Below are positions 16,912 through 26,156 of a DNA stretch of 64,000 nucleotides, piece after piece. The DNA is from Sandarakinorhabdus cyanobacteriorum. Lineage in GTDB: Bacteria > Pseudomonadota > Alphaproteobacteria > Sphingomonadales > Sphingomonadaceae. The translations under genes were made by a program, and so were the position numbers. Within the stretch, counting starts at the first letter, position 1, and each line of letters begins with the position of its first letter. The notes under the pieces were generated by a model. It worked only from the letters and a program-made list of their open reading frames with translations, was not told where the DNA came from and did not search any database. The stretch spans positions 1 to 64,000 of the forward strand of contig NZ_NOXT01000121.1 of NCBI RefSeq assembly GCF_002251755.1. Direction: 5' to 3'.

Positions 16912-17913
16912 ATGACGCTGCCCGCCTTCATCAATCCGGAACTGGTGCTCTATGGCATCATCTTCTTGGCGGCGGTGTTGCTGTTCGAAGGCGTGTTCCT
17001 GTGGTGGCGCGACACCTATGGCGCAAAGCGCCGGGTGTCCAAGCGCATGGCCCTGATCGAACAGGGCGCCAGCAGCGCCGAAATCATCACGGCGCTGCGC
17101 CGGCAGACCACCGACGTGTCGAAATCGCTGCTGCCATCGGTCATCCGCTATCTCGACAGCCGGATGAGCCAGGCCGGCATCCGGATGAGCGCGCAACGCA
17201 TGCTCACCCTGATGGCCACCACCACCGCGCTGATTGCCTTCATCTTCCCGGTGCTCGGCGGCATCACCGGCCAGATCCGGTCGCCCAGCGCGGTGCTGGT
17301 GCTGCTGCTGTTCGCCGCCGGCATCGGCATGGTGCTGCCGGTGCTGTGGATCAACTATGTCGCCGCCCGCCGGCTGAAGCTGATCGAGGCGCAGTTCCCC
17401 ACCGCGCTTGATGTGCTGGTGCGTGGTCTGCGCGCGGGTTACCCGATCAACTCGGCCCTGGAACTGGTGGTGGAGGAGCTGCCGGATCCGCTCTCGTCCG
17501 AACTGGGGTTGGTGCTGGCCGAAATGAACTATGGCTATGCGCTGCGCGATGCGCTGGCCAATCTGGCCGATCGGGTGCAGACGCCCGATCTGGCGATGTT
17601 CGTCGTGTCGGTTTCGATCCAGACCGAAACCGGCGGCAGCCTGGCCGACATTCTGGACGGGTTGTCGCGCGTGATCCGCGACCGCGCCGCCATGGTGCTG
17701 AAGGTCAGGGCGCTCGCCTCGGAAGGCAAGATGACCGGCAGCCTGCTCACCGCGCTGCCGGTGCTCACCTTCATCAGCGTCTTCACCAAGGATCCATCCT
17801 TCTATCTGGATGTGGCGGACGATCGCTGGTTCATGCCCGGCGTGCTGGGCGTGCTGTTCATGTATGTTCTGGGGGTGGTGATCATGCGCCGCCTGATCGC
17901 GATCAAGGTCTGA
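16912..17913 (+). CDS. tadB: Tad inner-membrane platform protein TadB
   Basis: This is a 333-residue GspF-like platform protein. It has an N-terminal helix (LYGIIFLAAVLLFEGVFLWW), a pair of helices around residues 95-145, a cytoplasmic T2SF domain (PTALDVLVRGLRAGYPINSAL, TETGGSLADILDGLSRVIR) and two C-terminal helices ending IMRRLIAIKV. TadB and TadC together form the inner-membrane platform that CpaF drives. The gene is 3 bp after cpaF and 13 bp before tadC, in one operon. Confidence 0.95.
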   Translation: MTLPAFINPELVLYGIIFLAAVLLFEGVFLWWRDTYGAKRRVSKRMALIEQGASSAEIITALRRQTTDVSKSLLPSVIRYLDSRMSQAGIRMSAQRMLTLMATTTALIAFIFPVLGGITGQIRSPSAVLVLLLFAAGIGMVLPVLWINYVAARRLKLIEAQFPTALDVLVRGLRAGYPINSALELVVEELPDPLSSELGLVLAEMNYGYALRDALANLADRVQTPDLAMFVVSVSIQTETGGSLADILDGLSRVIRDRAAMVLKVRALASEGKMTGSLLTALPVLTFISVFTKDPSFYLDVADDRWFMPGVLGVLFMYVLGVVIMRRLIAIKV

Positions 17914-17926
17914 GGCGGGGCGGGCG

Positions 17927-18901
17927 ATGGCATTGACCGGAGATCTTGCCAACTGGATCGTGCTGGGCCTGGTGTTCATTGCCGTGGTGCTGGTGGTGCT
18001 GGCGCTGGCGCCGATCGTGCTGGGCCGCACCGATATCAAGGCGCGGCTGGCGGCACAGGGCGGCGGCAGCGCGCCCGATGCAGGCCCCGGCAGCATCCGC
18101 AACGATATCGCCACCGGCACCTGGTCGCGCCTGGTGCAGGAAATCGAACGGCGCGGCATCGGCCTCACCGATTCCACGTCCGACAAGCTGGTCGAGAAGC
18201 TGGCGATGGCCGGCTTTGATCAAAGCTATGCGCCGCGCGCCTTCACGCTGGCCCGGGCCGTGGCGACGTTGGCCCTGCCTTCGTTCGTGCTGCTCCTGAT
18301 CACCATCAGCGGCAACTGGCCATCGTCCACCAAGCTCTATGTCATGCTGATCGGTGCGGCCGCGCTTGGCCTTTATGTGCCCGGCATCATCGTCTCGTCG
18401 CGCGCCAGCGAGCGGGCCAAGGAAATCCTGAACGGCTTTCCCGACACGCTCGATCTCATGCTCGTCTGTCTGGAAGCCGGCCTCGGCATCGATGCCGCCT
18501 TCAGCCGTGTCGGCGCCGAGATCACCGGTTCGCACCCGCTGCTGGCGCGGCTGTTTGCCCAGGTCAGCCTGGAACTGCGCGCCGGGCGCAGCCGCGAGGT
18601 GGCCTTGCGCATGCTTGCCCGCAAGAGCGGCGTGGCCGAGATCACCGCCTTCACCACCCTCATCATCCAGTCCGACAAGCTGGGGGCATCGGTCGCCAGC
18701 GCCCTGCGCATCTACAGCGCCGAAATGCGCGAGGCCCGTCGCCTGCGCGCCGAGGAAAAGGCTCACCGCATTCCCGTGCTGCTGTCGGTTCCGCTGGTGT
18801 GCTTCATGCTGCCGGTGATGGTGGCGGTGCTGATGCTGCCGGCGGCGATCGGGATGCGCGATGCCATGCAGACCGCCACTGACGCGAGCGAGAGCAAGTG
18901 A
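17927..18901 (+). CDS. tadC: Tad inner-membrane platform protein TadC
   Basis: The 324-residue second platform protein is paralogous to TadB. It has an N-terminal helix (WIVLGLVFIAVVLVVLALAP), a central hydrophobic pair near residues 105-155, a T2SF domain (FPDTLDLMLVCLEAGLGIDA, then FSRVG, and QSDKLGASVASALRIYSAEM) and a C-terminal pair around PVLLSVPLVCFMLPVMVAVL. The stop shares one base with the ATG of the following TPR gene. Confidence 0.95.
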   Translation: MALTGDLANWIVLGLVFIAVVLVVLALAPIVLGRTDIKARLAAQGGGSAPDAGPGSIRNDIATGTWSRLVQEIERRGIGLTDSTSDKLVEKLAMAGFDQSYAPRAFTLARAVATLALPSFVLLLITISGNWPSSTKLYVMLIGAAALGLYVPGIIVSSRASERAKEILNGFPDTLDLMLVCLEAGLGIDAAFSRVGAEITGSHPLLARLFAQVSLELRAGRSREVALRMLARKSGVAEITAFTTLIIQSDKLGASVASALRIYSAEMREARRLRAEEKAHRIPVLLSVPLVCFMLPVMVAVLMLPAAIGMRDAMQTATDASESK

Positions 18902-20115
18902 TGATGGTCGGCCGCTCCAGCCTTGTCTGCGCCATGCTGCTGGCATCGGCGGCCAGCGCGCGCGATCTGCCGTCCGACATGCGCAGCCGCGTCAGCGCGC
19001 TGCCGGGTGCCACGCCGGGCCTCGGGCCGGCCGCTTCGGTTGAATCCGGCCTTGATGAAGGCCGCGCCCTGCTGCTGGCGGCCAATCCGGTGCAGGCCAT
19101 CGCCGCCTTCCGCACGGTTCTGGCTGTCGATGCCGGCAATGTTGCAGCGCTCAATGGCCTGGGTGTCGCCTATGACCGGCTGGGCCGGGCCGATCTGGCC
19201 CGCCAGCATTTCGAACAGGCCCTCGCCATCGAACCCACCGCCGCCGACATCGCCTACAATCTGGGCTGGTCGCTGGCGCGCGCCGGCCACGACCGCGAGG
19301 CCATCGCGCCGCTGCAGCGCGCGGCTGCCGGCAGCGACCCCCGCGTTGCCGGCGCCGCCCGCCGCGCCCTTGCCCAGATTGCCGCCCGGCTGGAGGCCGC
19401 CGCCGCGCCGGCCGCGGCCCTGCCGCCCGCAGCGGCGCCGCTGCGGCTGGCGGCGGCCCGCATCGACATGGTGGCCAACGGCGAAGCCGTGCTGGTGCTG
19501 CCCACACCCCAGACGCCAGCGCCGGCCCGCGCCCCCGCGCCGCCACCCACCGCGGTGGCAGCCGCCCGGCCCGCCACGCCCCGGCTGGCGGCCGCGCTGC
19601 CGCCGGCTCCGGTCGCTGTGCCGGTGCTGCCAGTCCAGCGGCTGGCGGCCCCCAAAGGCCAGGCCGAAGCCTTGCCGGCCGAACTTGCGGCGCGCCTGGG
19701 CGATGCCGCCGATCTCACCCGCCCGGCGCAGCCATTGCCCCCCGCATCGCCGACCCCGGCCCTGGCCACCCCCGTGGCCGCTGCGAGGGCGGCGGATGCA
19801 TCGCCCCCGGCCCAGAAGGCGCAACGCCCGGTTGCGCCCGCGCCACTGCCCAATCCTGCGCCCGATCCCGCCCCGGCCTTGGCGCCACCGCCGGCGCTCG
19901 CCGCCGCGCCGCGTCGCAACGATCAGGCGCTGCTGATCCTGGCCCAGGCGGCCGTGCTGCCGATGGACCACCGCACCCTGCTGGCGCCGCCGCGCCGCGC
20001 CACGCCGCAACCGCTGTTGCCGCCATCGGCACCGGCCGATCCGGCCGCCGATATCCGCCGCGCCATCGCCCGGCTGGAACGGCTGGTCGCCCGCATCGAG
20101 GCCAGCCGTGCCTGA
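18901..20115 (+). CDS. Exported TPR protein of the Tad cluster with Pro/Ala-rich tail
   Basis: This is a 404-residue precursor with a signal peptide (SLVCAMLLASAASA, then RDLP). Residues 45-160 contain three to four TPR units (ALNGLGVAYDRLGRADLARQ, AYNLGWSLARAGHDREAI). The remaining 240 residues are extremely Pro/Ala-rich with repeated PAPAPP-like stretches and end in a short alpha-helical piece. TadD, a TPR lipoprotein, is the usual pilus component here; this protein has no lipobox, so it is TadD-like only. The low-complexity tail could span peptidoglycan. The start choice is an ATG overlapping the tadC stop. Confidence 0.85.
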   Translation: MMVGRSSLVCAMLLASAASARDLPSDMRSRVSALPGATPGLGPAASVESGLDEGRALLLAANPVQAIAAFRTVLAVDAGNVAALNGLGVAYDRLGRADLARQHFEQALAIEPTAADIAYNLGWSLARAGHDREAIAPLQRAAAGSDPRVAGAARRALAQIAARLEAAAAPAAALPPAAAPLRLAAARIDMVANGEAVLVLPTPQTPAPARAPAPPPTAVAAARPATPRLAAALPPAPVAVPVLPVQRLAAPKGQAEALPAELAARLGDAADLTRPAQPLPPASPTPALATPVAAARAADASPPAQKAQRPVAPAPLPNPAPDPAPALAPPPALAAAPRRNDQALLILAQAAVLPMDHRTLLAPPRRATPQPLLPPSAPADPAADIRRAIARLERLVARIEASRA

Positions 20116-21136
20116 CCGGTTCGGTCTCGATCCAGACGGCGGCCGCAGCAGCGTGCTGGCCGAGGCGCGATCCTTTGCGGCCGGGGCAGAGGCCGGGCGC
20201 ATCCGCCGGCTGCACAAGCTGGCGGTGCTGGTGCTGCTGATGGCGATGGTGATAGCGCTGGTTGCGCCGGCCTTCGCCCGCGAGCGCAAGCCCGCCGCCG
20301 ATGCGGCCGCTGTGTTGGCCCAGGCCAGTGCCCCACCAACGCCCGAGGCGCTGGCGCTGCTGGATGCGGCGATCGCGAGCGGCCGGCTGGCCGATGCCCG
20401 CGCCCTGATTGCCCCGATGTGGGCCGCCGGCAGCGCGGATGTGGCCCTGCGTGGGGCCGAACTGGCGCTGGCCGGTGGCTCGCTGCCCGAAGCCGCCGAC
20501 GGCTTTGGTGCCTTGACCGAAGGGGCGCTTGCCGCCCGGGCCTGGCAGGGGCTGGGCATCACCCGGCTGAAGCAGGCGCGGCTGGATGACGCCATCGCCG
20601 CGCTGGACAAGGCGGTGGCGCTGGATGCCGGCCTTGCCCGGGCCTGGAACGCCCGGGCCGTGATTGCCGATCGCCGCAAGGATTGGGCCACTGCCGATGC
20701 GGCCTATGAAAAGGCGATTGCGGCCGCGCCCGGTGATGCGGCCATGCTGGCCAACCGGGGCTGGTCGATGCTGCTGCGCGGCCACCATGTCGCGGCCGAG
20801 CGCGATCTGGAACGGGCGCAGGCGCTGGCCCCCAATGATCGGGTGGTGCGCACCAATCTGGCGCTGGCCCGTGCCATGCAGGGCCGTTACCAGGAGGCCT
20901 TCCGCCACAGCAACCGCGCCAGCCTGGCGGTTGATCTGAACACCGTAGGCTATGCCGCCATGGCGCGCGGCGATCTCACCGTCGCCGAAGCCTATTTCAA
21001 CCGGGCGCTCAGCCTCAATCCCCAGTTTGACCGCACCGCCTGGGCCAATCTGCAATATCTGGCCGATCTGAAGGCGCGCAGCCGGCCGGCGATGGGGGTG
21101 CAGCCTGGCCCGCAGGCCGCCACCGCCCAACAATGA
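20108..21136 (+). CDS. TadD-like TPR protein with N-terminal membrane anchor
   Basis: The 342-residue product starts at a GTG that overlaps the previous stop by 8 bp. About 40 cytoplasmic residues precede one membrane helix (LAVLVLLMAMVIALVAPAFA), after which four to six TPR units run to the C terminus (AWQGLGITRLKQARLDDAI, AWNARAVIADRRKDWATADA, NTVGYAAMARGDLTVAEAYF). Two TPR genes in a row after tadC match many alphaproteobacterial Tad operons, where one is TadD, a factor needed for secretin assembly. Which of the two is the functional TadD cannot be decided here. Confidence 0.87.
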   Translation: MPDRFGLDPDGGRSSVLAEARSFAAGAEAGRIRRLHKLAVLVLLMAMVIALVAPAFARERKPAADAAAVLAQASAPPTPEALALLDAAIASGRLADARALIAPMWAAGSADVALRGAELALAGGSLPEAADGFGALTEGALAARAWQGLGITRLKQARLDDAIAALDKAVALDAGLARAWNARAVIADRRKDWATADAAYEKAIAAAPGDAAMLANRGWSMLLRGHHVAAERDLERAQALAPNDRVVRTNLALARAMQGRYQEAFRHSNRASLAVDLNTVGYAAMARGDLTVAEAYFNRALSLNPQFDRTAWANLQYLADLKARSRPAMGVQPGPQAATAQQ

Positions 21137-21143
21137 CCTTGGC

Positions 21144-21629
21144 ATGACATTGGCCACCGCTGGCCTGGCCTTGCTGGCCATCGCCGTCATCGCCGCGGCC
21201 GGCTTTGATCTGTGGCGCTATGAAATTCCCGACACGCTGACCGTCCTGATCATCATTGCCGCTGTTCTCCACGGGCTGGGCACGCCGGGCTTTGCCTGGG
21301 CCAGCCATGCGGCGGCCGGCGGGATCTTCTTTGCCTTTGGCCTGCTGGCCTTTGCCCGCGGCTGGCTGGGCGGCGGCGATGTCAAGGTGATGACCGGCTG
21401 CGCCTGCTGGGCCAGCCTGGCCACCCTGGCCGAACAGGTGGTGCTGATCGCATTGGCCGGCGGGGTGCTGGCGCTGCTGCTCATGCTGCTGCGCCGCTCG
21501 CTCAGCCTGGCCGGCGTGGTGGGTGACGATGCACCGCGCCTGATCCGGGTGGGCGCCGATCTGCCCTATGCCGTGGCCATTGCCGCCGGCATGGCGCTTT
21601 GGGCCTGGCGCCACCTGCCGCTGGTCTGA
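21144..21629 (+). CDS. cpaA: Prepilin peptidase, CpaA/TadV-like
   Basis: This is a 161-residue type IV-type aspartyl protease of the short TadV class, lacking the methylase domain of full PilD. The two catalytic aspartates are visible in AAGFDLWRYEIPD and in the GGGDVKVM motif. Four or five hydrophobic helices fill the rest. It should cleave the Flp leader encoded at 11114. Its place as the last gene of the cluster is unusual, since cpaA is commonly next to flp. It starts 7 bp after the TPR gene. Confidence 0.92.
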   Translation: MTLATAGLALLAIAVIAAAGFDLWRYEIPDTLTVLIIIAAVLHGLGTPGFAWASHAAAGGIFFAFGLLAFARGWLGGGDVKVMTGCACWASLATLAEQVVLIALAGGVLALLLMLLRRSLSLAGVVGDDAPRLIRVGADLPYAVAIAAGMALWAWRHLPLV

Positions 21630-21646
21630 ACTTCACAATTCTGACA

Positions 21647-21697
21647 TTGTAACGCAAACGTCATCCAACTGACGTCAAACAGTCACGCCATTGTCAT
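21647..21697 (+). promoter_or_regulatory. Array of five Pho-box half-sites before the porin gene
   Basis: Heptamers spaced exactly 11 nt apart resemble the PhoB half-site CTGTCAT: TTGTAAC (21647), ACGTCAT (21658), CTGACGT (21669), CAGTCAC (21680) and TTGTCAT (21691), each separated by 4 nt, usually A-rich as in the known box. The array ends 50 bp before the porin ATG. It predicts activation by PhoB under phosphate starvation. Confidence 0.85.
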
Positions 21698-21747
21698 ACC
21701 GCCGCAGCATTCGCGCTGGCCCGGCCGGCGCTGACTGGGTCGCCTTG

Positions 21748-23181
21748 ATGATGCGTGTCTCGCTTGCTCCCCTGCTGGTTGTTGCCGGCCTTTCCCAACC
21801 GGTGGCGGCCCAGCCGGCGCCGGCCGATCCGGCGGCCACCATTGCCGAGATGCAGCGCCAGATTGCCGAGCTGAAGGCGATGGTGGCCGAATTGCGCGCG
21901 GCGGTTCAGGCCGGCGCTGCCGCCCCACCGGCGGCCAGTCCGCCCGCGGCCGTGGCGGCTGCAGCGCCGACGGTCCAGCTCGCCGCTGCCCGCGCGCCCG
22001 ATGCCATCGTGCTCAAGGCCCCGGCCCGGCGCGGCAAGCCCTGGTATGAAAAGCTCACGCTGCGCGGCTATACCCAGATGCGGGTCAACGAGATCGTGGC
22101 GGGCGCGGCCACCGCGCCGGCCGGCGTCTCGCGGCTGCGGTCCATCGGTGACAACAGCATCAGCGACCGCAACAATTTCAGCTTCCGCCGCGTCCGCCTG
22201 ATCCTGCAGGGCGATCTGTCGGATCATGTCTCGCTCTATCTGCAGCCGGATTTCGCCTCGGCCGTGTCCAACCAGTCGGTCGGGGAACGGCGCGAGGGCT
22301 TTGGCCAGCTGCGCGATGCCTATGTCGATATCTTCCCCACCGAAGATCACAGCCTGCGCCTGCGCCTGGGCCAGTCCAAGGTGCCGTTCGGGTGGGAGAA
22401 TCTGCAAAGCTCCAGCGCCCGCCTGGCGCTTGACCGCACCGATGGCATCAACACCGCGGTTCCCACCGAACGGGATCTGGGTGCGGTGCTGTTTTACACC
22501 CCGCCCCAGGTGCAGCAGATCTGGAACCGGCTGGCATCCGACGGGCAAAAGCTGTTCGGCAATTATGGCGCCTTCGGCGTCGCGCTCTACAATGGCCAGG
22601 GCACCAACCGGGCCGAAAGCAACAACAGCCTGATGGCGGTGGCGATGGCCACCTGGCCCTTTGCGCTGGACGGGCTGGGCCTTGATGGCCAGGTGCTGGA
22701 AGTGGGCGGCGCCATCATGCGCAACAAGGTGCAGCCCGAACTGCGCAGCGGCGGGGTGAACCCCACGGCGATCACCGACAATCGGGTGGGCGTGCACGCC
22801 ATGCTCTATCCGCAGCCGATCGGATTCCAGGCCGAATGGAACTGGGGCACCGGGCCGGAATTTGATCCGGCCACGCAGTCCATCAAGGCCAAGCCGCTGA
22901 CCGGCGGCTATGTTCAGGCCATGGGCCGGGTGCGGCAATCGCCGCTGGGGCCGTTCATGCCGTTTGCGCGCTGGCAATTTTATCGCGGCGGCTTCAAGGC
23001 CGGGCTGAACGCGCCGCGCCTGGAAACCGATGAACTGGAACTGGGCATCGAATTCCAGCCGGGGGTGCCGCTGGAGTTCACCCTGTCCTATGGCTGGGCC
23101 CGCCGCCGCGAAGCCGATGAACGCCGGGCCGGCCAGGCCGAAGGCCAGGTATTGCGCGCCCAGGTGCAGTGGAATTATTGA
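21748..23181 (+). CDS. OprO/OprP-type phosphate-selective porin
   Basis: This outer-membrane porin is probably for phosphate or polyphosphate. From the ATG at 21748 the precursor is 477 residues with a signal peptide (SLAPLLVVAGLSQPVAA), then a short coiled-coil (TIAEMQRQIAELKAMVAEL) typical of OprP trimers. A linker rich in Ala/Pro follows, then a beta-barrel with LRGYTQMRVNEI, FSFRRVRLILQGDLSDHVSL and a terminal aromatic strand ending QVQWNY. In-frame codons before 21748 lie inside the Pho-box array, which rules them out as starts. Downstream come a TonB receptor and a phytase with their own Pho array. Confidence 0.9.
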   Translation: MMRVSLAPLLVVAGLSQPVAAQPAPADPAATIAEMQRQIAELKAMVAELRAAVQAGAAAPPAASPPAAVAAAAPTVQLAAARAPDAIVLKAPARRGKPWYEKLTLRGYTQMRVNEIVAGAATAPAGVSRLRSIGDNSISDRNNFSFRRVRLILQGDLSDHVSLYLQPDFASAVSNQSVGERREGFGQLRDAYVDIFPTEDHSLRLRLGQSKVPFGWENLQSSSARLALDRTDGINTAVPTERDLGAVLFYTPPQVQQIWNRLASDGQKLFGNYGAFGVALYNGQGTNRAESNNSLMAVAMATWPFALDGLGLDGQVLEVGGAIMRNKVQPELRSGGVNPTAITDNRVGVHAMLYPQPIGFQAEWNWGTGPEFDPATQSIKAKPLTGGYVQAMGRVRQSPLGPFMPFARWQFYRGGFKAGLNAPRLETDELELGIEFQPGVPLEFTLSYGWARRREADERRAGQAEGQVLRAQVQWNY

Positions 23182-23187
23182 CGCCGG

Positions 23188-23249
23188 CCGTCACAAAGCT
23201 GCAACCCGCCCGACGCCAAATCGTCATCCCGGTGCAATCATGACGTCAT
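23188..23249 (+). promoter_or_regulatory. Array of six Pho-box half-sites before the TonB receptor gene
   Basis: Six heptamers repeat every 11 nt: CCGTCAC (23188), CTGCAAC (23199), CCGACGC (23210), TCGTCAT (23221), GTGCAAT (23232) and ACGTCAT (23243). Three are close to CTGTCAT and three are degenerate, but the period is exact. A -10-like TAATGG lies at 23260-23265, about 10 bp beyond the array, as at known PhoB-activated promoters. It controls the receptor and the overlapping phytase gene. Confidence 0.82.
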
Positions 23250-23315
23250 GGCGGCTGGGTAATGGCCGGCCCGCAGCGCTGCGCGATCCCGTGCGGCGCA
23301 CTGGGGCCTGCTGCC

Positions 23316-26156
23316 ATGATCCTGTCTTCCCGCCGTGCCGGTCTCCGGCTTGCCTTGCTGGCCAGTCTGGCCGCCACCCCGGCCTTTGGCCAGATCGTCG
23401 CCGCCGCCGAGGACCAGCCGGCCCCAGCCAATGCCCCTGCCAATGCCAGCGCCGGCGACACCAGCGGGCAGGATGGCGAGATCGTGGTGGTGGGCAGCCG
23501 GCCGATTGCCGAATCGCTGGCCGCCGCGCTGGCCGTGCAGAAGAACAGCGACAGCCTGGTCAGCGTGCTGGCGGCCGACAGCATCGGCCGCCTGCCGGAT
23601 CAGAACATCGCCCAGGCCATCAGCCGCCTGCCCGGCCTGTCGGTGCAGCGCGACCAGGGCCAGGCGCGCTATGTCAACATCCGGGGCGCGCCGCTGCAAT
23701 GGACCACCCTGTCGTTCGACGGCATCTATGTGATCAGCCCGGAAGGCCGCGACGCGCGCTTTGATTCGCTGCCGTCGGCCATTGCCGCCCAGGTGGTGGT
23801 GAACAAGGCGGTGACCCCCGATCTGAACGGCGAAACCATCGCCGGCAATGTCAATATCGTCACGCGCTCCGCCTTTGATTACAAGGGGATGCATTTCCAA
23901 TCCAAGGCTGGCCTGGGCTATAATGATCTGGGCGGCGGCATGGAGTATGAAATCTCCGGCGTGCTGTCGAACCGCTGGGAAACCGGCATCGGCGACATTG
24001 GCGCGCTGATTTCCGGCAGCTTCTATCAGCGCCGCATGGGCACCGACAATTTCGAGATCGACTGGGAAACCGTGGATCAGGATGTTCGCCCTGTCACCGG
24101 CAGCGATCCCAATACGCTGATGGACACCGCCGCCGGCCCGCGCCGCGTGTGGGCGCGGGAGATCGAGAACAAATTCTATCGCCTCACCCGCCAGAACTGG
24201 TCGGTCACCGGCCGGCTTGACTGGCAGCCCGATGCCAACAACCGCATCTTCCTCAACAGCATCTATTCGATCTTCATCGACGATGAGCTGCGCGACAATT
24301 TCCGCATCGACGCCGATGACCAGCAGAGCCGCGTGCCCAGCGCCGCCTGCACCGGCACCACGCCGCAGCTGCCGGCGGCGGGCACCACCGGCTATGCCGA
24401 TGTCTGCACCGGCAACACGCCGCTCAAGGGCACCATCTATGGCGTCGATTTCGATGCCCGGTTCCGCCAGACCGCCTATCGCCAGAGCGTGTTCACCAAC
24501 ACGGTTGGCGGCGATCACACGCTGTCGGATGCCATCACCATCCGCTGGCGCGGCAACTATACCCGTTCCGAAGATGATCGCAGCCAGCCCTATCTGATTT
24601 CCTATCAGTCGCCGGGCTTTGGCAGCAGCGGCGCCACCGCCACCAGCCGCGTGGCTGCCACCTATGATTTCACCAATGCGTTCAACAGCCAGGTGCAATT
24701 GTTCAACACGCTGCGCAGCGCGACCGGCGTGCTTTCGGCCGGGACGCCGCTTGCCCGTTACAGCGATTTCCCCAACGCGATGACCAATGTCACCAGCCTT
24801 GATGCGCTGGATGTGACCAACGCCTACACCGCCAAGCTGGAGCTGTTCTGGAAGACCGGCCTGTTTGGCGACACCCGCCTGCGCTTTGGCGCCCAGTATG
24901 ACAATCGCACCAAGACGGCGCGGGAAAGCCAGCTGTCGGTTTCGGGTGCCACCGGATCGCCGCTGGCCAACAATCTGGCCGCACTCGGCATTCCCAACAC
25001 GCTGGCCGGCATCACCAGCAACGAACCTTATGCAGGCAAGCTGCGCCCTGGCTATTTCTTCAACTATTTCAGTGACCCGCGTGCCGAAACCATCCTCGCC
25101 GAAGCCCGCAAGCTGGGCACGTTCGCGCCGGTGGATGCCAATTTCTACCGGGTCGAGGAAAGCGTGTGGTCCGGCTATGCCATGGGCACCACCCGCTTTG
25201 ACTGGGGCAATATCGTCTATGGCGCGCGGGTGGAGCATGTGAAGAACAGCGGCACCGCCTTCGTGTTCGGCCTGCCCGGCGCCGCGGCCGTGCTGACCAC
25301 CATCGATACCAGCCAGACCCTGGTGTTCCCCAGCGCCCATGTGAACTGGAACGTGAGCGACGAGCACAAGCTGCGCCTGTCGTTCACCACCGGTGCCGCG
25401 CGGCCGGATTACACCGTGGCCCGCCCCAACCTCACCTTCAACGATGCCAACCAGACCGTGTCGGGCGGCAATCCCTTTGCCCGGCCGGAACGGGCGCGCG
25501 GGCTTGATCTTTATTGGGAATATTATGGCCGCGACGGCGGCTTCGCCAGCGTCGGCGTCTTCTACAAATGGGTGTCGAGCGCGCTGTTCAACGACACGCG
25601 CATCTTTGGCGACACCCGCTTCGATGCCCTGCCCCAGTTCGAACGCAGCGATTACCGCTTCTCCACCACGGTCAACGGCGGCAGCGGCTATATTGGCGGC
25701 GCCGAAGCCGCGCTGCAGTTGCAGGTCGATGATTTCGGCGGCGACCATGGCTTCATCGGCGGCTTTGGCGTCATCGCCAACGTCACCTGGAACAAGAGCC
25801 GGGTGACCACGCCCGACGGCCGCCGCATCAGCTTCCCCGGCACCTCGCGCTGGGTCTATAATGTCGGCCCCTATTTCGAGAAATATGGCGTGTCGGCGCG
25901 CATCGTCTACCAGAAGCGCACCGAATGGCTGTCGGAACTGGGTGGGCCGGATACCGGCGGCGACCTGTTCTGGGATACGGATGGCGAACTCGATGCCTCG
26001 ATCCGCTATGCCATCACCCCCAATTTCGAAATCTATGCCGAAGGCGGCAACCTGCTGAACGGCCCCGGCCGCCGCTATGTCGGCAACAAGGTGCGGACTC
26101 TGGAATTCGAGAAATTCGGCCGCCGCTTCCAGGCCGGCGTGCGCGTCACCTATTGA
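23316..26156 (+). CDS. TonB-dependent outer-membrane receptor, probably for phytate or its products
   Basis: The 946-residue precursor has a signal peptide (LRLALLASLAATPAFGQ), a TonB-box-like GEIVVVGSR, a plug domain (SIGRLPDQNIAQAISRLPGL, RYVNIRGAPLQ) and a 22-strand barrel ending in RFQAGVRVTY. The plug type is common in sphingomonad receptors for complex substrates. The start at 23316 leaves room for a promoter after the Pho array; an upstream in-frame ATG at 23262 would fall at the promoter. The stop overlaps the phytase ATG (TGATG at 26154-26158), so the two are translationally coupled. Substrate is inferred from this coupling and the Pho control. Confidence 0.9.
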   Translation: MILSSRRAGLRLALLASLAATPAFGQIVAAAEDQPAPANAPANASAGDTSGQDGEIVVVGSRPIAESLAAALAVQKNSDSLVSVLAADSIGRLPDQNIAQAISRLPGLSVQRDQGQARYVNIRGAPLQWTTLSFDGIYVISPEGRDARFDSLPSAIAAQVVVNKAVTPDLNGETIAGNVNIVTRSAFDYKGMHFQSKAGLGYNDLGGGMEYEISGVLSNRWETGIGDIGALISGSFYQRRMGTDNFEIDWETVDQDVRPVTGSDPNTLMDTAAGPRRVWAREIENKFYRLTRQNWSVTGRLDWQPDANNRIFLNSIYSIFIDDELRDNFRIDADDQQSRVPSAACTGTTPQLPAAGTTGYADVCTGNTPLKGTIYGVDFDARFRQTAYRQSVFTNTVGGDHTLSDAITIRWRGNYTRSEDDRSQPYLISYQSPGFGSSGATATSRVAATYDFTNAFNSQVQLFNTLRSATGVLSAGTPLARYSDFPNAMTNVTSLDALDVTNAYTAKLELFWKTGLFGDTRLRFGAQYDNRTKTARESQLSVSGATGSPLANNLAALGIPNTLAGITSNEPYAGKLRPGYFFNYFSDPRAETILAEARKLGTFAPVDANFYRVEESVWSGYAMGTTRFDWGNIVYGARVEHVKNSGTAFVFGLPGAAAVLTTIDTSQTLVFPSAHVNWNVSDEHKLRLSFTTGAARPDYTVARPNLTFNDANQTVSGGNPFARPERARGLDLYWEYYGRDGGFASVGVFYKWVSSALFNDTRIFGDTRFDALPQFERSDYRFSTTVNGGSGYIGGAEAALQLQVDDFGGDHGFIGGFGVIANVTWNKSRVTTPDGRRISFPGTSRWVYNVGPYFEKYGVSARIVYQKRTEWLSELGGPDTGGDLFWDTDGELDASIRYAITPNFEIYAEGGNLLNGPGRRYVGNKVRTLEFEKFGRRFQAGVRVTY

